A stretch of 7,607 nucleotides of DNA from Propionibacteriales bacterium (GTDB lineage: Bacteria; Actinomycetota; Actinomycetes; Propionibacteriales; Propionibacteriaceae), in NCBI GenBank assembly GCA_030453285.1, contig JAKDKP010000089.1:1-7607 (forward strand), read 5' to 3'. The position numbers and the translations under genes were made by a program. The notes beneath the pieces were generated by a model. It had not been told where the DNA came from and made no database searches. It saw only the letters and a list, made by a program, of their open reading frames with translations. How positions within the stretch are numbered: the first letter of the stretch is position 1; each line of letters starts with the position of its first letter. This document shows, piece by piece, positions 1 to 6,663 of this stretch.

Positions 1-2098
1 CCCCGTACAGGCTGACCGTCTCGTACGCGGCGACCGCTCCCCGCTTGGCCGACCAGTGCGGTTCGGCGTACTGCCGCTTGATCAGGTGCGCGCCGACCTC
101 CTCGACGCTGCGGGCGTCGATTCCGGCAACGCTGCGCGCCCACAGCCGAGTGGTCTCCACCAGTTCACCGGCCATCACCAGCGGCGGTTGGATCCGCGCC
201 ACGCTTGAGCCCGGATTGATCGCGAACTTCACTCCGCGGGCGCCGAGGTACTCGCGCGGCCCGCGTCGTCGATCCTTGCGAGCACCACGACCGGGCGCCG
301 CCGGCTTGTCGTCGCGCAGGTCTGCCAGACCCACCTGGGACAACAACCCGGACAGGATGGCGGCATGGATGTCATCGTGATCAGCAGACTCGTTGTTGCG
401 GTCCAACCCGAGCTCACGCATGACGTCGCGGAGCTGGGCGTGCAGATCCTGCCACTCCCGGATTCGCAGGAAGTGCAGGAACTCGTCTCGACACATCCGC
501 CGGAACGCGTTGCCCGACAGCTCGCGCTGCCGCGTCCGGACGTACTCCCACAACCGCAGCCAGGCAATGAAGTCGCTGCCGTCGGGGTCGGGTCGTTCGT
601 CAGCGTTCTGCTCGCCGGCCGGATCGGGAGCCGGTGCCCAGAACCGACGGTGCAGGGCGCTCGCCTGCTCAGCCTTTTCGGTCGGCCGTTCGCGCGGATC
701 CTGGATGCTCATCCCGGCGACGATGATCATCACCTCACTCAGGCAGTGCCGCTGTTCTGCGGCGATCAGCATCCGGGCAAGTCGTGGATCGACCGGCATC
801 CTGGCCAACCGGTGACCGACCTTGGTCAGCCGGGGCGATCCGCCTCGATCGGTGCCCTCACCCAACGCTCCCAACTCAGTCAGCAGGCGCAGCCCGTCGG
901 TGATCTGCGCGGTGTCCGGTGGTTCGACGAAAGGGAACCGCGCAATGTCGCCCAGGCGCGCCTGGGCCATCTGCAAGATCACCGAGGCGAGGTTCGTACG
1001 GAGGATCTCCGGCTCGGTGAACTCCGGCCGGGCCTCGAAGTCATCCTCGGCGTAGAGCCGGATCGCCACCCCCGGCGCGGTCCGGCCGCAACGACCCGAC
1101 CGCTGGTTGGCGCTGGCCCGTGAGATTGGCTCGATCGGCAGGCGTTGCACCTTGGTCCGGGCCGAGTAGCGGCTCATTCGGGCGGTGCCGGCGTCGATCA
1201 CATACCGGATACCGGGCACGGTCAACGAGGTCTCGGCGACGTTGGTGGCGAGCACGACCCGCTGTCCGCTGTGCGTGGCGAAGACCCGATGCTGTTCGGC
1301 CGCCGACAGCCGGGCGTACAGCGGAATCACCTCGGTGTGGCGCAGCTTGGCATCGGCCAGCGCCTTGGCGGTGTCCCGGATCTCACGCTCCCCCGACAGG
1401 AAGACCAGGATGTCGCCCCACTCCCCCTTGAGTCCCTGGAGTTCGATGACCGCCTCGCAGACGGCCTCGGTCTGGTCCCGTTCCATGATCACCGGATCGC
1501 CCTCGGCGGTCGTCGTCTCCTCCCGCAGGGGGCGATAGCGCAACTCCACCGGGTAGGTACGGCCGGAGACCTCGATCACCGGGGCATCGTCGAAGTGCTC
1601 TGAGAACCGTACGGTGTCGATGGTGGCGGAGGTGACGATGATCTTGAGGTCACTGCGTCGGGTGATCAACTGCTTGAGGTAGCCGAGCAGGAAGTCGATG
1701 TTGAGACTGCGTTCGTGGGCCTCGTCGATGATGATCGTGTCGTAGCGCTTGAGGTCGCGATCGTGGGTGATCTCGTTGAGCAGCACGCCGTCGGTCATGA
1801 TCTTGAGCTGGGTGTCCTTGCCGGCCTTCCGGGTGAAGCGCACCTGATACCCGACCTGGTCACCCAACTCCGAGCCCAGTTCGGAGGCCACCCGTTCGGC
1901 CACCGATCGTGCCGCGATCCGTCGGGGCTGGGTGTGCGCGATCGCGGTACGACCCAGTTGCAGGCAGATCTTGGGCAGTTGGGTCGTCTTGCCCGAGCCG
2001 GTCTCGCCGGCCACGATCACCACCGGGTTCGCCTCGATCGCTGCCGCGATGTCATCGACACGTGCAGCGATCGGGAGGGCCGGGTCGTACGTGATCAC
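1..2098 (-). CDS. hrpA: ATP-dependent RNA helicase HrpA (DEAH box), C-terminal part cut off by window edge
   Basis: This is the N-terminal 699 residues of a DEAH-box RNA helicase, an ATP-driven cytoplasmic enzyme that remodels RNA and, in E. coli, acts on stalled ribosomes. Visible in order are the Walker A motif GETGSGKT (residues 31-38), the DEAH motif (125-128), SAT (157-159) and motif VI QRSGRCGR (332-339), followed by the helicase-associated and OB-fold regions. The last visible residues, reading AYETVSLYG, match the known HrpA stretch just before or at the start of the C-terminal DUF3418 region. HrpA proteins are usually about 1300 residues, so nearly half lies outside the window. The GTG at 2098 is chosen because an AGGA Shine-Dalgarno sits 7 bases upstream and an in-frame stop lies just before it. 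It is the last gene of the minus-strand series, 60 bp after the YbjN-like gene. The E. coli enzyme is longer at its N-terminus. Identification is firm; the biological role in this organism is inferred. Confidence 0.96.
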   Translation of the reverse strand, partial: MITYDPALPIAARVDDIAAAIEANPVVIVAGETGSGKTTQLPKICLQLGRTAIAHTQPRRIAARSVAERVASELGSELGDQVGYQVRFTRKAGKDTQLKIMTDGVLLNEITHDRDLKRYDTIIIDEAHERSLNIDFLLGYLKQLITRRSDLKIIVTSATIDTVRFSEHFDDAPVIEVSGRTYPVELRYRPLREETTTAEGDPVIMERDQTEAVCEAVIELQGLKGEWGDILVFLSGEREIRDTAKALADAKLRHTEVIPLYARLSAAEQHRVFATHSGQRVVLATNVAETSLTVPGIRYVIDAGTARMSRYSARTKVQRLPIEPISRASANQRSGRCGRTAPGVAIRLYAEDDFEARPEFTEPEILRTNLASVILQMAQARLGDIARFPFVEPPDTAQITDGLRLLTELGALGEGTDRGGSPRLTKVGHRLARMPVDPRLARMLIAAEQRHCLSEVMIIVAGMSIQDPRERPTEKAEQASALHRRFWAPAPDPAGEQNADERPDPDGSDFIAWLRLWEYVRTRQRELSGNAFRRMCRDEFLHFLRIREWQDLHAQLRDVMRELGLDRNNESADHDDIHAAILSGLLSQVGLADLRDDKPAAPGRGARKDRRRGPREYLGARGVKFAINPGSSVARIQPPLVMAGELVETTRLWARSVAGIDARSVEEVGAHLIKRQYAEPHWSAKRGAVAAYETVSLYG

Positions 2099-2104
2099 CG
2101 CGCG

Positions 2105-2110
2105 ATCCTA
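2105..2110 (-). promoter_or_regulatory. Shine-Dalgarno of hrpA
   Basis: On the minus strand TAGGAT is followed by seven bases and then GTG at 2098. It decides the hrpA start, because the ATG further upstream (minus-strand start at 2119) runs into a stop before reaching the helicase frame. Confidence 0.55.
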
Positions 2111-2118
2111 CCGATCAT

Positions 2119-2152
2119 GGTTGTCCGGGTCAGATGGGTTGTCCCCGACCCG
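2119..2152. repeat. Direct repeat and small inverted repeat in the gap before hrpA
   Basis: The 60 bp between the YbjN-like gene and hrpA contains GGTTGTCC twice (2119-2126 and 2137-2144), 18 bases apart. It also holds a 6-bp inverted repeat CGGGTC/GACCCG (2126-2131 and 2147-2152) with a 15-base loop. The hairpin could be a weak terminator or a 5' leader structure for hrpA, or chance in GC-rich DNA. There is no U-tract. Confidence 0.3.
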
Positions 2153-2158
2153 CGCAGG

Positions 2159-3076
2159 TCACTGACCGTCGTCCTCGAAGGTGGTCCGGCCGTCAAGCTT
2201 GGTGGCCAACTCGTTGTCGACGCCGTCGGCGACCTCGCTCATGATCCGTACGGCCTGGTGCAGATGCGCCGGAACGAACGGATGGGCCGGCACCGACAAG
2301 GTGACGAAGACGTGATCGCGGATCATCTGGAACTTCACCCAGCGGGCGTCGGCGTTCAGGTCGTTGAGCACCTCTGCCGCCCGGGAGCGTCCGACCACGT
2401 CGTGGACGACCGTGGCGAAGACGATCACCTCACGTCCGTCACGGGGGATCCGCACGAAGAGCATCGTGGAGCCAACCCGGATGGCGATGTCGCCCTCACT
2501 GTCGCGCAGCGGCGCATGTCCGAACATCTCCTGCAGCTCGGCCTCGACCATCCCGTCGAGGTGTTCGGGGCTCGCCGGAATCGTGGCGACCACATCTTCG
2601 GCATCGAACTCGGTGCTGCCGACAAGCGGTTCCGGGCGGGGCTGCAGGATTTCGGCGAGCTGATCGGGCGCCAGGAACACCGGATGCTGCACCCCGTACA
2701 CGTCCCGCAGAGCGCTCACCGCCATGGCGGCCAGCTCATCGGAGCCCGCCTGTTCGCCATCGATCCAGAAGTTGGGACCGATGTCGGTGGACGGATCTTC
2801 CCACCCCAGGTCGGACATCTGCTGAAGCTGGTCGGCACCGAGTTGGAAGTCCTCGCCCAGGACGGCGTTGCTGGCCGCCTCGAGTCGAACGACCTCGCGT
2901 CGGGGAGCGGAGAAGCGAACGAACGGGGCCGGATCCTCGCCTGCGGTGGCCGTACCGATCGTCATGTCCTCGGAGTCGTCGATCACCGAGATCACCTCCG
3001 ACAGCCGAGCCTGGAACTCCTCCCACGCCTGGGCCGTGCTGCGGTCCAGGTCGAAGTCGGTGTATTGGTTCATCAT
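2159..3076 (-). CDS. YbjN/TY-Chap-like two-domain protein, probable peptide-binding chaperone fold
   Basis: This is an acidic, soluble 305-residue protein (304 if the second of its two tandem ATGs is used) with no signal peptide or membrane segment. It appears to hold two similar alpha/beta units: residues about 10-130, with VRFSAPRREVVRLEA and GPNFWIDG, and about 165-300, with GDIAIRVGSTMLFVRI and WVKFQMIRDHVFVTLSVPAHPFVP. The second unit resembles the YbjN/type III secretion chaperone-like fold (TY-Chap), which in actinobacteria is found in uncharacterised proteins thought to bind peptides. That assignment rests on remembered family patterns and is moderate. GAGGAG at 3079-3084 lies only two bases from the first ATG (3076) but five from the second (3073), so 3073 may be the true start. 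It lies 30 bp after the HMG-CoA lyase gene and is very likely cotranscribed with it. No catalytic motif is visible. Confidence 0.9.
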   Translation of the reverse strand: MMNQYTDFDLDRSTAQAWEEFQARLSEVISVIDDSEDMTIGTATAGEDPAPFVRFSAPRREVVRLEAASNAVLGEDFQLGADQLQQMSDLGWEDPSTDIGPNFWIDGEQAGSDELAAMAVSALRDVYGVQHPVFLAPDQLAEILQPRPEPLVGSTEFDAEDVVATIPASPEHLDGMVEAELQEMFGHAPLRDSEGDIAIRVGSTMLFVRIPRDGREVIVFATVVHDVVGRSRAAEVLNDLNADARWVKFQMIRDHVFVTLSVPAHPFVPAHLHQAVRIMSEVADGVDNELATKLDGRTTFEDDGQ

Positions 3077-3078
3077 TT

Positions 3079-3084
3079 CTCCTC
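3079..3084 (-). promoter_or_regulatory. Shine-Dalgarno of the YbjN-like gene
   Basis: GAGGAG is the strongest ribosome binding site in the window. It is followed by AA and then two ATG codons in tandem, and its spacing favours the second ATG (minus-strand start 3073). Confidence 0.7.
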
Positions 3085-3106
3085 GCCGATCGCTTCATCA
3101 GCGAAC

Positions 3107-4063
3107 CTAGCGCACGTCCCCAGCCAGCGCGCGGACCACTCGGGAGACGGGCGGCCGGCCGAGTCGTCCGGCCATCCACACCGAGGTGGCCACCAGTGCC
3201 GCCAGGTCGACGCCGGTGTCGAGGCCGAGCCCTTCCAGCAGCCACACCAGGTCCTCGGTGGCGAGATTCCCAGTGGCACTCCGGGCGTACGGGCAACCGC
3301 CGAGACCGCCGGCTGAGGAGTCGAATTCGGTGACCCCGGCCTCCAATCCGGCCAGCACGTTCGACAACGCCTGGCCGTACGTGTCGTGAAAGTGCAGCGC
3401 GAGCGCCGACCGTCCGGTGCCGGCGGCGACGGTGGCCTCGACCACTTCGGCGACCTGGCCGGCCGTCCCCACCCCGATCGTGTCGCCAAGGCTGATCGAC
3501 GCGCAGCCGGCTCCGGTCAGTCGAGCCGCCAGGGTGGCCGGAACCGTAGGCGCGACGGCCCCCTCCCATGGGTCACCGAACGCCATCGACACGTAGCCCC
3601 GGACCGGAAGTCCCTCTGCGGTGGCGGCCTCGACCACGGCGACGGCCGACGCGAGTGCTCCCTCGACGGTGTTGGCGAAGTTCGCCTTGGCAAAGGCCTC
3701 GGTGCTGGACACCACCACGGCCACCTCACTGGCCCCGGCCTCCAACGCACGTCCCAGTCCCTTGAGGTTCGGCACCAGGACCGGGTAGCGCAGATCGGGC
3801 CGTCGGCGGTGGGCCGCCATCAGCTCCTCGGCGTCGGCGAGCTGCGGGACCCACCGCGGCGGGACGAAACTGGTGAGTTCGATCGTGGTCAGCCCGGCTT
3901 GTTCAAGGCGGCCGACGAGCTCGAGCTTGGTGGCGGTGTCGATGATCACCTGCTCGGCCTGCAACCCGTCGCGTGGCCCCACCTCATAGATCCGTACGAC
4001 GTCGGGCAGACAGGGGCGGCGGTGCACCACCGGCCGCGGCACTTCAGTGGCAGAGACGCTCAT
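3107..4063 (-). CDS. mvaB: Hydroxymethylglutaryl-CoA lyase
   Basis: This 318-residue TIM-barrel enzyme of the HMGL-like family cleaves (S)-3-hydroxy-3-methylglutaryl-CoA to acetoacetate and acetyl-CoA in the cytoplasm, the last step of leucine breakdown. Key residues are in place: GPRDGLQ at 29-35 (catalytic Arg31 and metal-ligand Asp32), Glu62 in IELTSF, the HFHDTYG metal-binding histidines at 224 and 226, the catalytic Cys247 in GLGGCPYA, and Asn256 in ATGNLATED. Length is normal for a bacterial form. The roughly 20 residues before the barrel begins (VVRIYEVGP) are variable. The ATG at 4063 overlaps the stop of the upstream alarmone-synthetase gene as ATGA, so translation is probably coupled. 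The upstream purine stretch is weak as a Shine-Dalgarno, which fits coupling. No other leucine-pathway gene (such as methylcrotonyl-CoA carboxylase) is in the window. A related acyl-CoA lyase substrate is possible, but the signature is the classical one. Confidence 0.95.
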   Translation of the reverse strand: MSVSATEVPRPVVHRRPCLPDVVRIYEVGPRDGLQAEQVIIDTATKLELVGRLEQAGLTTIELTSFVPPRWVPQLADAEELMAAHRRRPDLRYPVLVPNLKGLGRALEAGASEVAVVVSSTEAFAKANFANTVEGALASAVAVVEAATAEGLPVRGYVSMAFGDPWEGAVAPTVPATLAARLTGAGCASISLGDTIGVGTAGQVAEVVEATVAAGTGRSALALHFHDTYGQALSNVLAGLEAGVTEFDSSAGGLGGCPYARSATGNLATEDLVWLLEGLGLDTGVDLAALVATSVWMAGRLGRPPVSRVVRALAGDVR

Positions 4064-5118
4064 GACCCGACCCTAGTGGCTGGCTGCGGGCCGCCGCCGT
4101 CCTCGGCCACCAGCCTCGCCAGTCTCGTGGTGAGCAGATCGACCCGGTGGGCGTTGCCGTGAAGGCCGATGTAGTCCTGGCCGAAGCGGGACAACAAGGT
4201 GTCATCCAGCCGGCGGACCGCGCCCGGCGGATACTTGTACCCCATCCTGGCCGTGATCGCATCGTCGTCCACCTCCTGCAGCAGGGCACCCAGCTCGGCG
4301 AGTGAGGTGATGCCGAGTTCAAGGAGCAGCCCGTCGATCCAGGCGTAGTGGTCGGTCCGGGACCAACCGGCGTCGGTGTAGCGACCCGACAGGAAGGCCG
4401 CCAGCTCTGCCGGGCTGATCCGAGGATCGTCGTCGCCGTCGTCGGCAGGCGGAGGCAAGGCCTCCTGCAGCCGGTCCCGAATGGTGGAGAATTCGCGGTC
4501 GGCCAGTTCCAGCAGTCCGGCGGCGAGGGTGAAGCGTCGGTCCAGGTCGGAGGCGTGTTCGGCCGGAATCGACCCCTTGTAACGGATGTCATGCTCGAAC
4601 TCCGCCCAGGCGTGCTGAAGCACGGTCCGGATCTGCACCTGGGCCGCATGCCCGCGCAGGGCGGCATGGCTGGGCGGCACCGGAAGTTCGGGGTCGAGGG
4701 TGATCAGCAGGTGCCGACTGTTGTAGCCGAAGCGGCCCTGGCTGGCGGTCTCCAGCCCCATGTCCCGGTCGGCCAGCACGACGACCTGATCGGCGAACAG
4801 CTCGGCGGCGGCCCGGACATCGTCCATCAGGTAGGTGACCACCCGGATCCCGATCTGGTCGGTGATCTGCTGCAGTGGGTCGTCGAAGACGGGTGTGCCG
4901 TCAACGGTCCGGGCAGCCTTGGCGGCAAAAGAGGCCACACTCTTGGCGCGGCCGGTCACACTCAGGTAGTTGATGCCGGCGTCATCCAGCAAGGTGGTGA
5001 TCATGCCGACGATCTGGTCCGTGGCGGCGTGCAGGCCGGGCAGCCTGGCGGCGTACTGCGCCACGGCATCGCTGGTCGATGCCGGCGGGTTCGTACGGGG
5101 TGGTCGATGCTCGGGCAT
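4060..5118 (-). CDS. RelA/SpoT-type small alarmone synthetase with C-terminal extension
   Basis: The protein of 352 residues is predicted to transfer pyrophosphate from ATP to GDP/GTP, making (p)ppGpp. The synthetase signatures are all present: GRAKS at 56-60, the DQIGIR segment at 87-92 with the Mg-site Asp87, GYNSRH at 131-136, QVQIRT at 160-165 and HAWAEFEH at 169-176 with Glu173. There is no HD hydrolase domain before it and no TGS or ACT domain after it, so this is a single-function synthetase and not the long Rel enzyme. Beyond the synthetase (about residue 222) come an acidic linker (ADDGDDD) and about 120 residues of unassigned C-terminal domain with the conserved-looking patch RMGYKYPPGAVRRLDD (291-306). 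The start is set at the ATG at 5118. The reading frame stays open to 5547, but that stretch is low-complexity and antisense to gene A. No Shine-Dalgarno precedes 5118, so the message may be leaderless. The gene overlaps the HMG-CoA lyase gene by four bases. A toxic synthetase variant is not excluded. Confidence 0.9.
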   Translation of the reverse strand: MPEHRPPRTNPPASTSDAVAQYAARLPGLHAATDQIVGMITTLLDDAGINYLSVTGRAKSVASFAAKAARTVDGTPVFDDPLQQITDQIGIRVVTYLMDDVRAAAELFADQVVVLADRDMGLETASQGRFGYNSRHLLITLDPELPVPPSHAALRGHAAQVQIRTVLQHAWAEFEHDIRYKGSIPAEHASDLDRRFTLAAGLLELADREFSTIRDRLQEALPPPADDGDDDPRISPAELAAFLSGRYTDAGWSRTDHYAWIDGLLLELGITSLAELGALLQEVDDDAITARMGYKYPPGAVRRLDDTLLSRFGQDYIGLHGNAHRVDLLTTRLARLVAEDGGGPQPATRVGS

Positions 5119-5123
5119 GGGTT

Positions 5124-5135
5124 CAGTGTGGCACC
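5124..5135 (-). promoter_or_regulatory. Putative leaderless promoter element of the alarmone-synthetase gene
   Basis: Read on the minus strand, GGTGCCACACTG begins exactly 17 bases before the ATG at 5118. Its CACACT ends six bases before the ATG, the distance expected if an extended -10 box placed the transcript start at the start codon. A near-identical element (10 of 12 bases) lies at the same distance before gene A on the other strand. There is no convincing -35 box. Confidence 0.35.
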
Positions 5136-5144
5136 GCTGGTGCC
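5130..5144. repeat. Perfect inverted repeat upstream of the alarmone-synthetase gene
   Basis: GGCACC, a GCT spacer and GGTGCC form a perfect 6-bp stem palindrome at -12 to -26 relative to the ATG at 5118, overlapping the putative -10 element by one base. It could be an operator. If transcription starts at or near the ATG it would not be in the message, so an RNA hairpin is less likely. Confidence 0.4.
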
Positions 5145-5200
5145 GAGCCGCCGCCGACTGGCCGTCCGTGCACGTTGGTGAAGGATGGCCCGTGCCCACA

Positions 5201-5212
5201 GGTGGCACTCTG
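5201..5212 (+). promoter_or_regulatory. Putative leaderless promoter element of membrane protein A
   Basis: GGTGGCACTCTG starts exactly 17 bases before the GTG at 5218, with CACTCT ending six bases before it. It mirrors the element before the divergent alarmone-synthetase gene. No Shine-Dalgarno is visible between it and the GTG. Confidence 0.33.
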
Positions 5213-5217
5213 TATCG

Positions 5218-5673
5218 GTGACCAGGACCTTTCAGGGACTCCGCTGGGCGGCGATCGGACTTGCCGCGGTGATGATGCTGCTCGAGATCGGAGCCGTGGC
5301 GGCGCTTGTCGTCAGCATCCTCGACGGCACCTTCGCTCCGGCGTGGTTGTTGCTGGCGCTGCTTTTGGTACCCCTGCACCTGGCGGTGGCCTTCGCCTGG
5401 TCGGTGACGTTGGTCCGGGAGCCGGGTCGGACCAGCAACCGGGTCTGGGGCCGGACCATCTGCACCATTGCCGACGAAGACATCGTCGCGTTCGGTCGAG
5501 CCGAGAACGAGATCAGGATCATCGCTGCTGACGGCCGGGAGTGCCACGTCACCACCTCGCTCGGCGTGCGCGCCGACGACGTGCTGGCCTGCTATGCGGA
5601 TCTGATCCGCGAACGTCCCGAGCTATTGGCCCAGGCACCCAAGCTCCAACGGCTCGCCCAAGGTCTCCGGTGA
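5218..5673 (+). CDS. Small two-helix membrane protein A, paralogue of the protein at 6733-7194
   Basis: I do not recognise a named family with certainty. The protein has 151 residues: a short N-terminus reading VTRTFQGLRW, two hydrophobic helices (about 11-34 and 42-65), then a soluble tail of about 85 residues with alternating beta-like strands and the motifs GRT (78-80), ADEDIV, GREC and DDVLACYADL. The tail has the look of a small bacterial PH-like domain, but this is only a suggestion. The topology is probably both ends in the cytoplasm. An in-frame ATG at 5185 would add 11 residues. The GTG at 5218 is preferred because the product then aligns with protein B from the first residue without a gap (both begin V-T and share FQGLR at 5-9), and because AAGG abuts the upstream ATG too closely to serve it. 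The gene diverges from the alarmone synthetase and converges on the AEC permease with a 3-bp gap between stops. Confidence 0.85.
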   Translation: MTRTFQGLRWAAIGLAAVMMLLEIGAVAALVVSILDGTFAPAWLLLALLLVPLHLAVAFAWSVTLVREPGRTSNRVWGRTICTIADEDIVAFGRAENEIRIIAADGRECHVTTSLGVRADDVLACYADLIRERPELLAQAPKLQRLAQGLR

Positions 5674-5676
5674 GGT

Positions 5677-6618
5677 TCAGGTCATCAGCGCGACCAGCCC
5701 GATGATCACCGCCACCGATCCGAGGGTGTTCACGAAGATCGCGTCTCTGGCCAGTGTCACGCCCGTGCGATAGCGGAGGGCGAAGGTGAAGACGTTCTGG
5801 GCGGTCGGCAGTGCGGCGATGATCATCACGCCGAGGAGATCGGTGCCGGTGAGCCCGACCAGGTGGGCACCGACGACCCAGGCCGCCGCCGGCTGGATGA
5901 TCAACTTGAGGACCGCGATCACCCCCAGATAGGCCGGCGGTTCACCGCGCCCGGGCAAGGGGCCGAGGCGGAGCGCCACCCCGTACGCGATGAGCATGCC
6001 GGGGACGGCAATACCAGCGATCAGTTCCAGGGGGGCGTACACCACCTCCGGCAGATGCCAGCCAGTCACGGCCAGCAGAACCCCGATCGCCGAACCGATC
6101 AGCATCGGATTGCTGAAGGGGCGGGTGATCATGGTCCGGACGAGGCTCGCCCGGCTCATCTCCCCCCGACCGCGGGACTCGATCACGTCCAGCATGGTCA
6201 ATCCGGCCGGCTGCAGCAACATCAGTTGGACGATCAGCATCGGCGCGATCGCGGCCGCGTCGCCGATCACGTACACCGCGATCGGCAGACCCAGGTTGCC
6301 GGCGTTCACGTACGAGGAGCAGAACGTGCCGATCACGGTGTCGGCCGGTGTCCGGTGGAACACGATGCGAGCCAGCAGGACGTGCACGACAGCCGTGACG
6401 GCGACACCACTCACTGAGGCGATGAGGTTGGTCGAGAACAACTTGTTCACATCGGCCTCACCGAGCACGGTGATCATCAAGGCCGGACTGGCGACGTAGA
6501 AGGCGAGCTTGGCCAACATCTGCTGGCTCGCTTCGTCCAGCACCCGCAGATGCGCCAACAGCCAACCGACACCGATGATGACACCCAGGACGGCGAAGCC
6601 TGTCAGCACGCCCGTCAT
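5677..6618 (-). CDS. AEC-family permease (membrane transport protein, auxin-efflux-carrier type)
   Basis: This 313-residue integral membrane protein belongs to the auxin efflux carrier (AEC, Mem_trans) family, whose bacterial members export or import small carboxylates such as malate or malonate. The substrate here cannot be read from the sequence. Ten hydrophobic segments are visible, roughly at 4-24, 36-54, 65-87, 97-119, 121-141, 168-185, 195-217, 228-252, 257-276 and 289-311, in the two-times-five layout of the family. Typical motifs are NAGNLGLPIAVYVIGD (105-120) in the first half and ALPTAQNVFTFALRY (269-283) in the second. Length is normal. The ATG at 6618 is the only reasonable start before the first helix and has no clear Shine-Dalgarno. 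The gene lies between two paralogous small membrane-protein genes, diverges from B and meets A tail to tail. No neighbouring regulator or metabolic gene hints at the substrate. Confidence 0.93.
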   Translation of the reverse strand: MTGVLTGFAVLGVIIGVGWLLAHLRVLDEASQQMLAKLAFYVASPALMITVLGEADVNKLFSTNLIASVSGVAVTAVVHVLLARIVFHRTPADTVIGTFCSSYVNAGNLGLPIAVYVIGDAAAIAPMLIVQLMLLQPAGLTMLDVIESRGRGEMSRASLVRTMITRPFSNPMLIGSAIGVLLAVTGWHLPEVVYAPLELIAGIAVPGMLIAYGVALRLGPLPGRGEPPAYLGVIAVLKLIIQPAAAWVVGAHLVGLTGTDLLGVMIIAALPTAQNVFTFALRYRTGVTLARDAIFVNTLGSVAVIIGLVALMT

Positions 6619-6633
6619 CGGTTGATCAGCGGG

Positions 6634-6663
6634 ATTGTCGGCACGACGTCGAGACTAGGTCAC
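6634..6663 (-). promoter_or_regulatory. Candidate promoter of the AEC permease gene
   Basis: On the minus strand GTGACC (6658-6663) is followed by 18 bases and GACAAT (6634-6639). These resemble -35 and -10 boxes with 4 or 5 of 6 matches each. The -10 end lies 15 bases before the ATG at 6618, which would give a very short leader. Confidence 0.3.

Noticed and set aside
365..1123. A 252-codon plus-strand frame.
   Set aside because: It is antisense to the helicase core of hrpA, including motif VI. The composition is low-complexity and there are no motifs.
1715..3316. A 533-codon open frame on the plus strand.
   Set aside because: It is antisense to hrpA, the YbjN-like gene and part of the lyase gene, all of which have clear family motifs or a strong Shine-Dalgarno. 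Its protein is His-, Gly- and Asp-rich without any domain, typical of frame shadows in GC-rich DNA.
3386..4162. A 258-codon plus-strand frame across the lyase gene.
   Set aside because: It lies antisense to conserved lyase coding sequence, and its translation has no recognisable domain.
4060..5118. A toxin-antitoxin pair with a toxic alarmone synthetase.
   Set aside because: The overlapping partner is a full-length metabolic lyase, not a small antitoxin, and no small gene is found next to it on either side. The toxic-subfamily reading cannot be excluded from sequence alone but has no support in the context.
5119..5547. A 143-residue N-terminal extension of the alarmone synthetase.
   Set aside because: The extension is Gln-, Arg- and His-rich, antisense to the membrane-protein A gene, and crosses the divergent intergenic region. 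The synthetase domain is complete without it.
5863..6417. A 184-codon plus-strand frame inside the permease gene.
   Set aside because: It is antisense to conserved transmembrane segments and rich in His, Asp and Arg, the usual shadow of a hydrophobic minus-strand gene.
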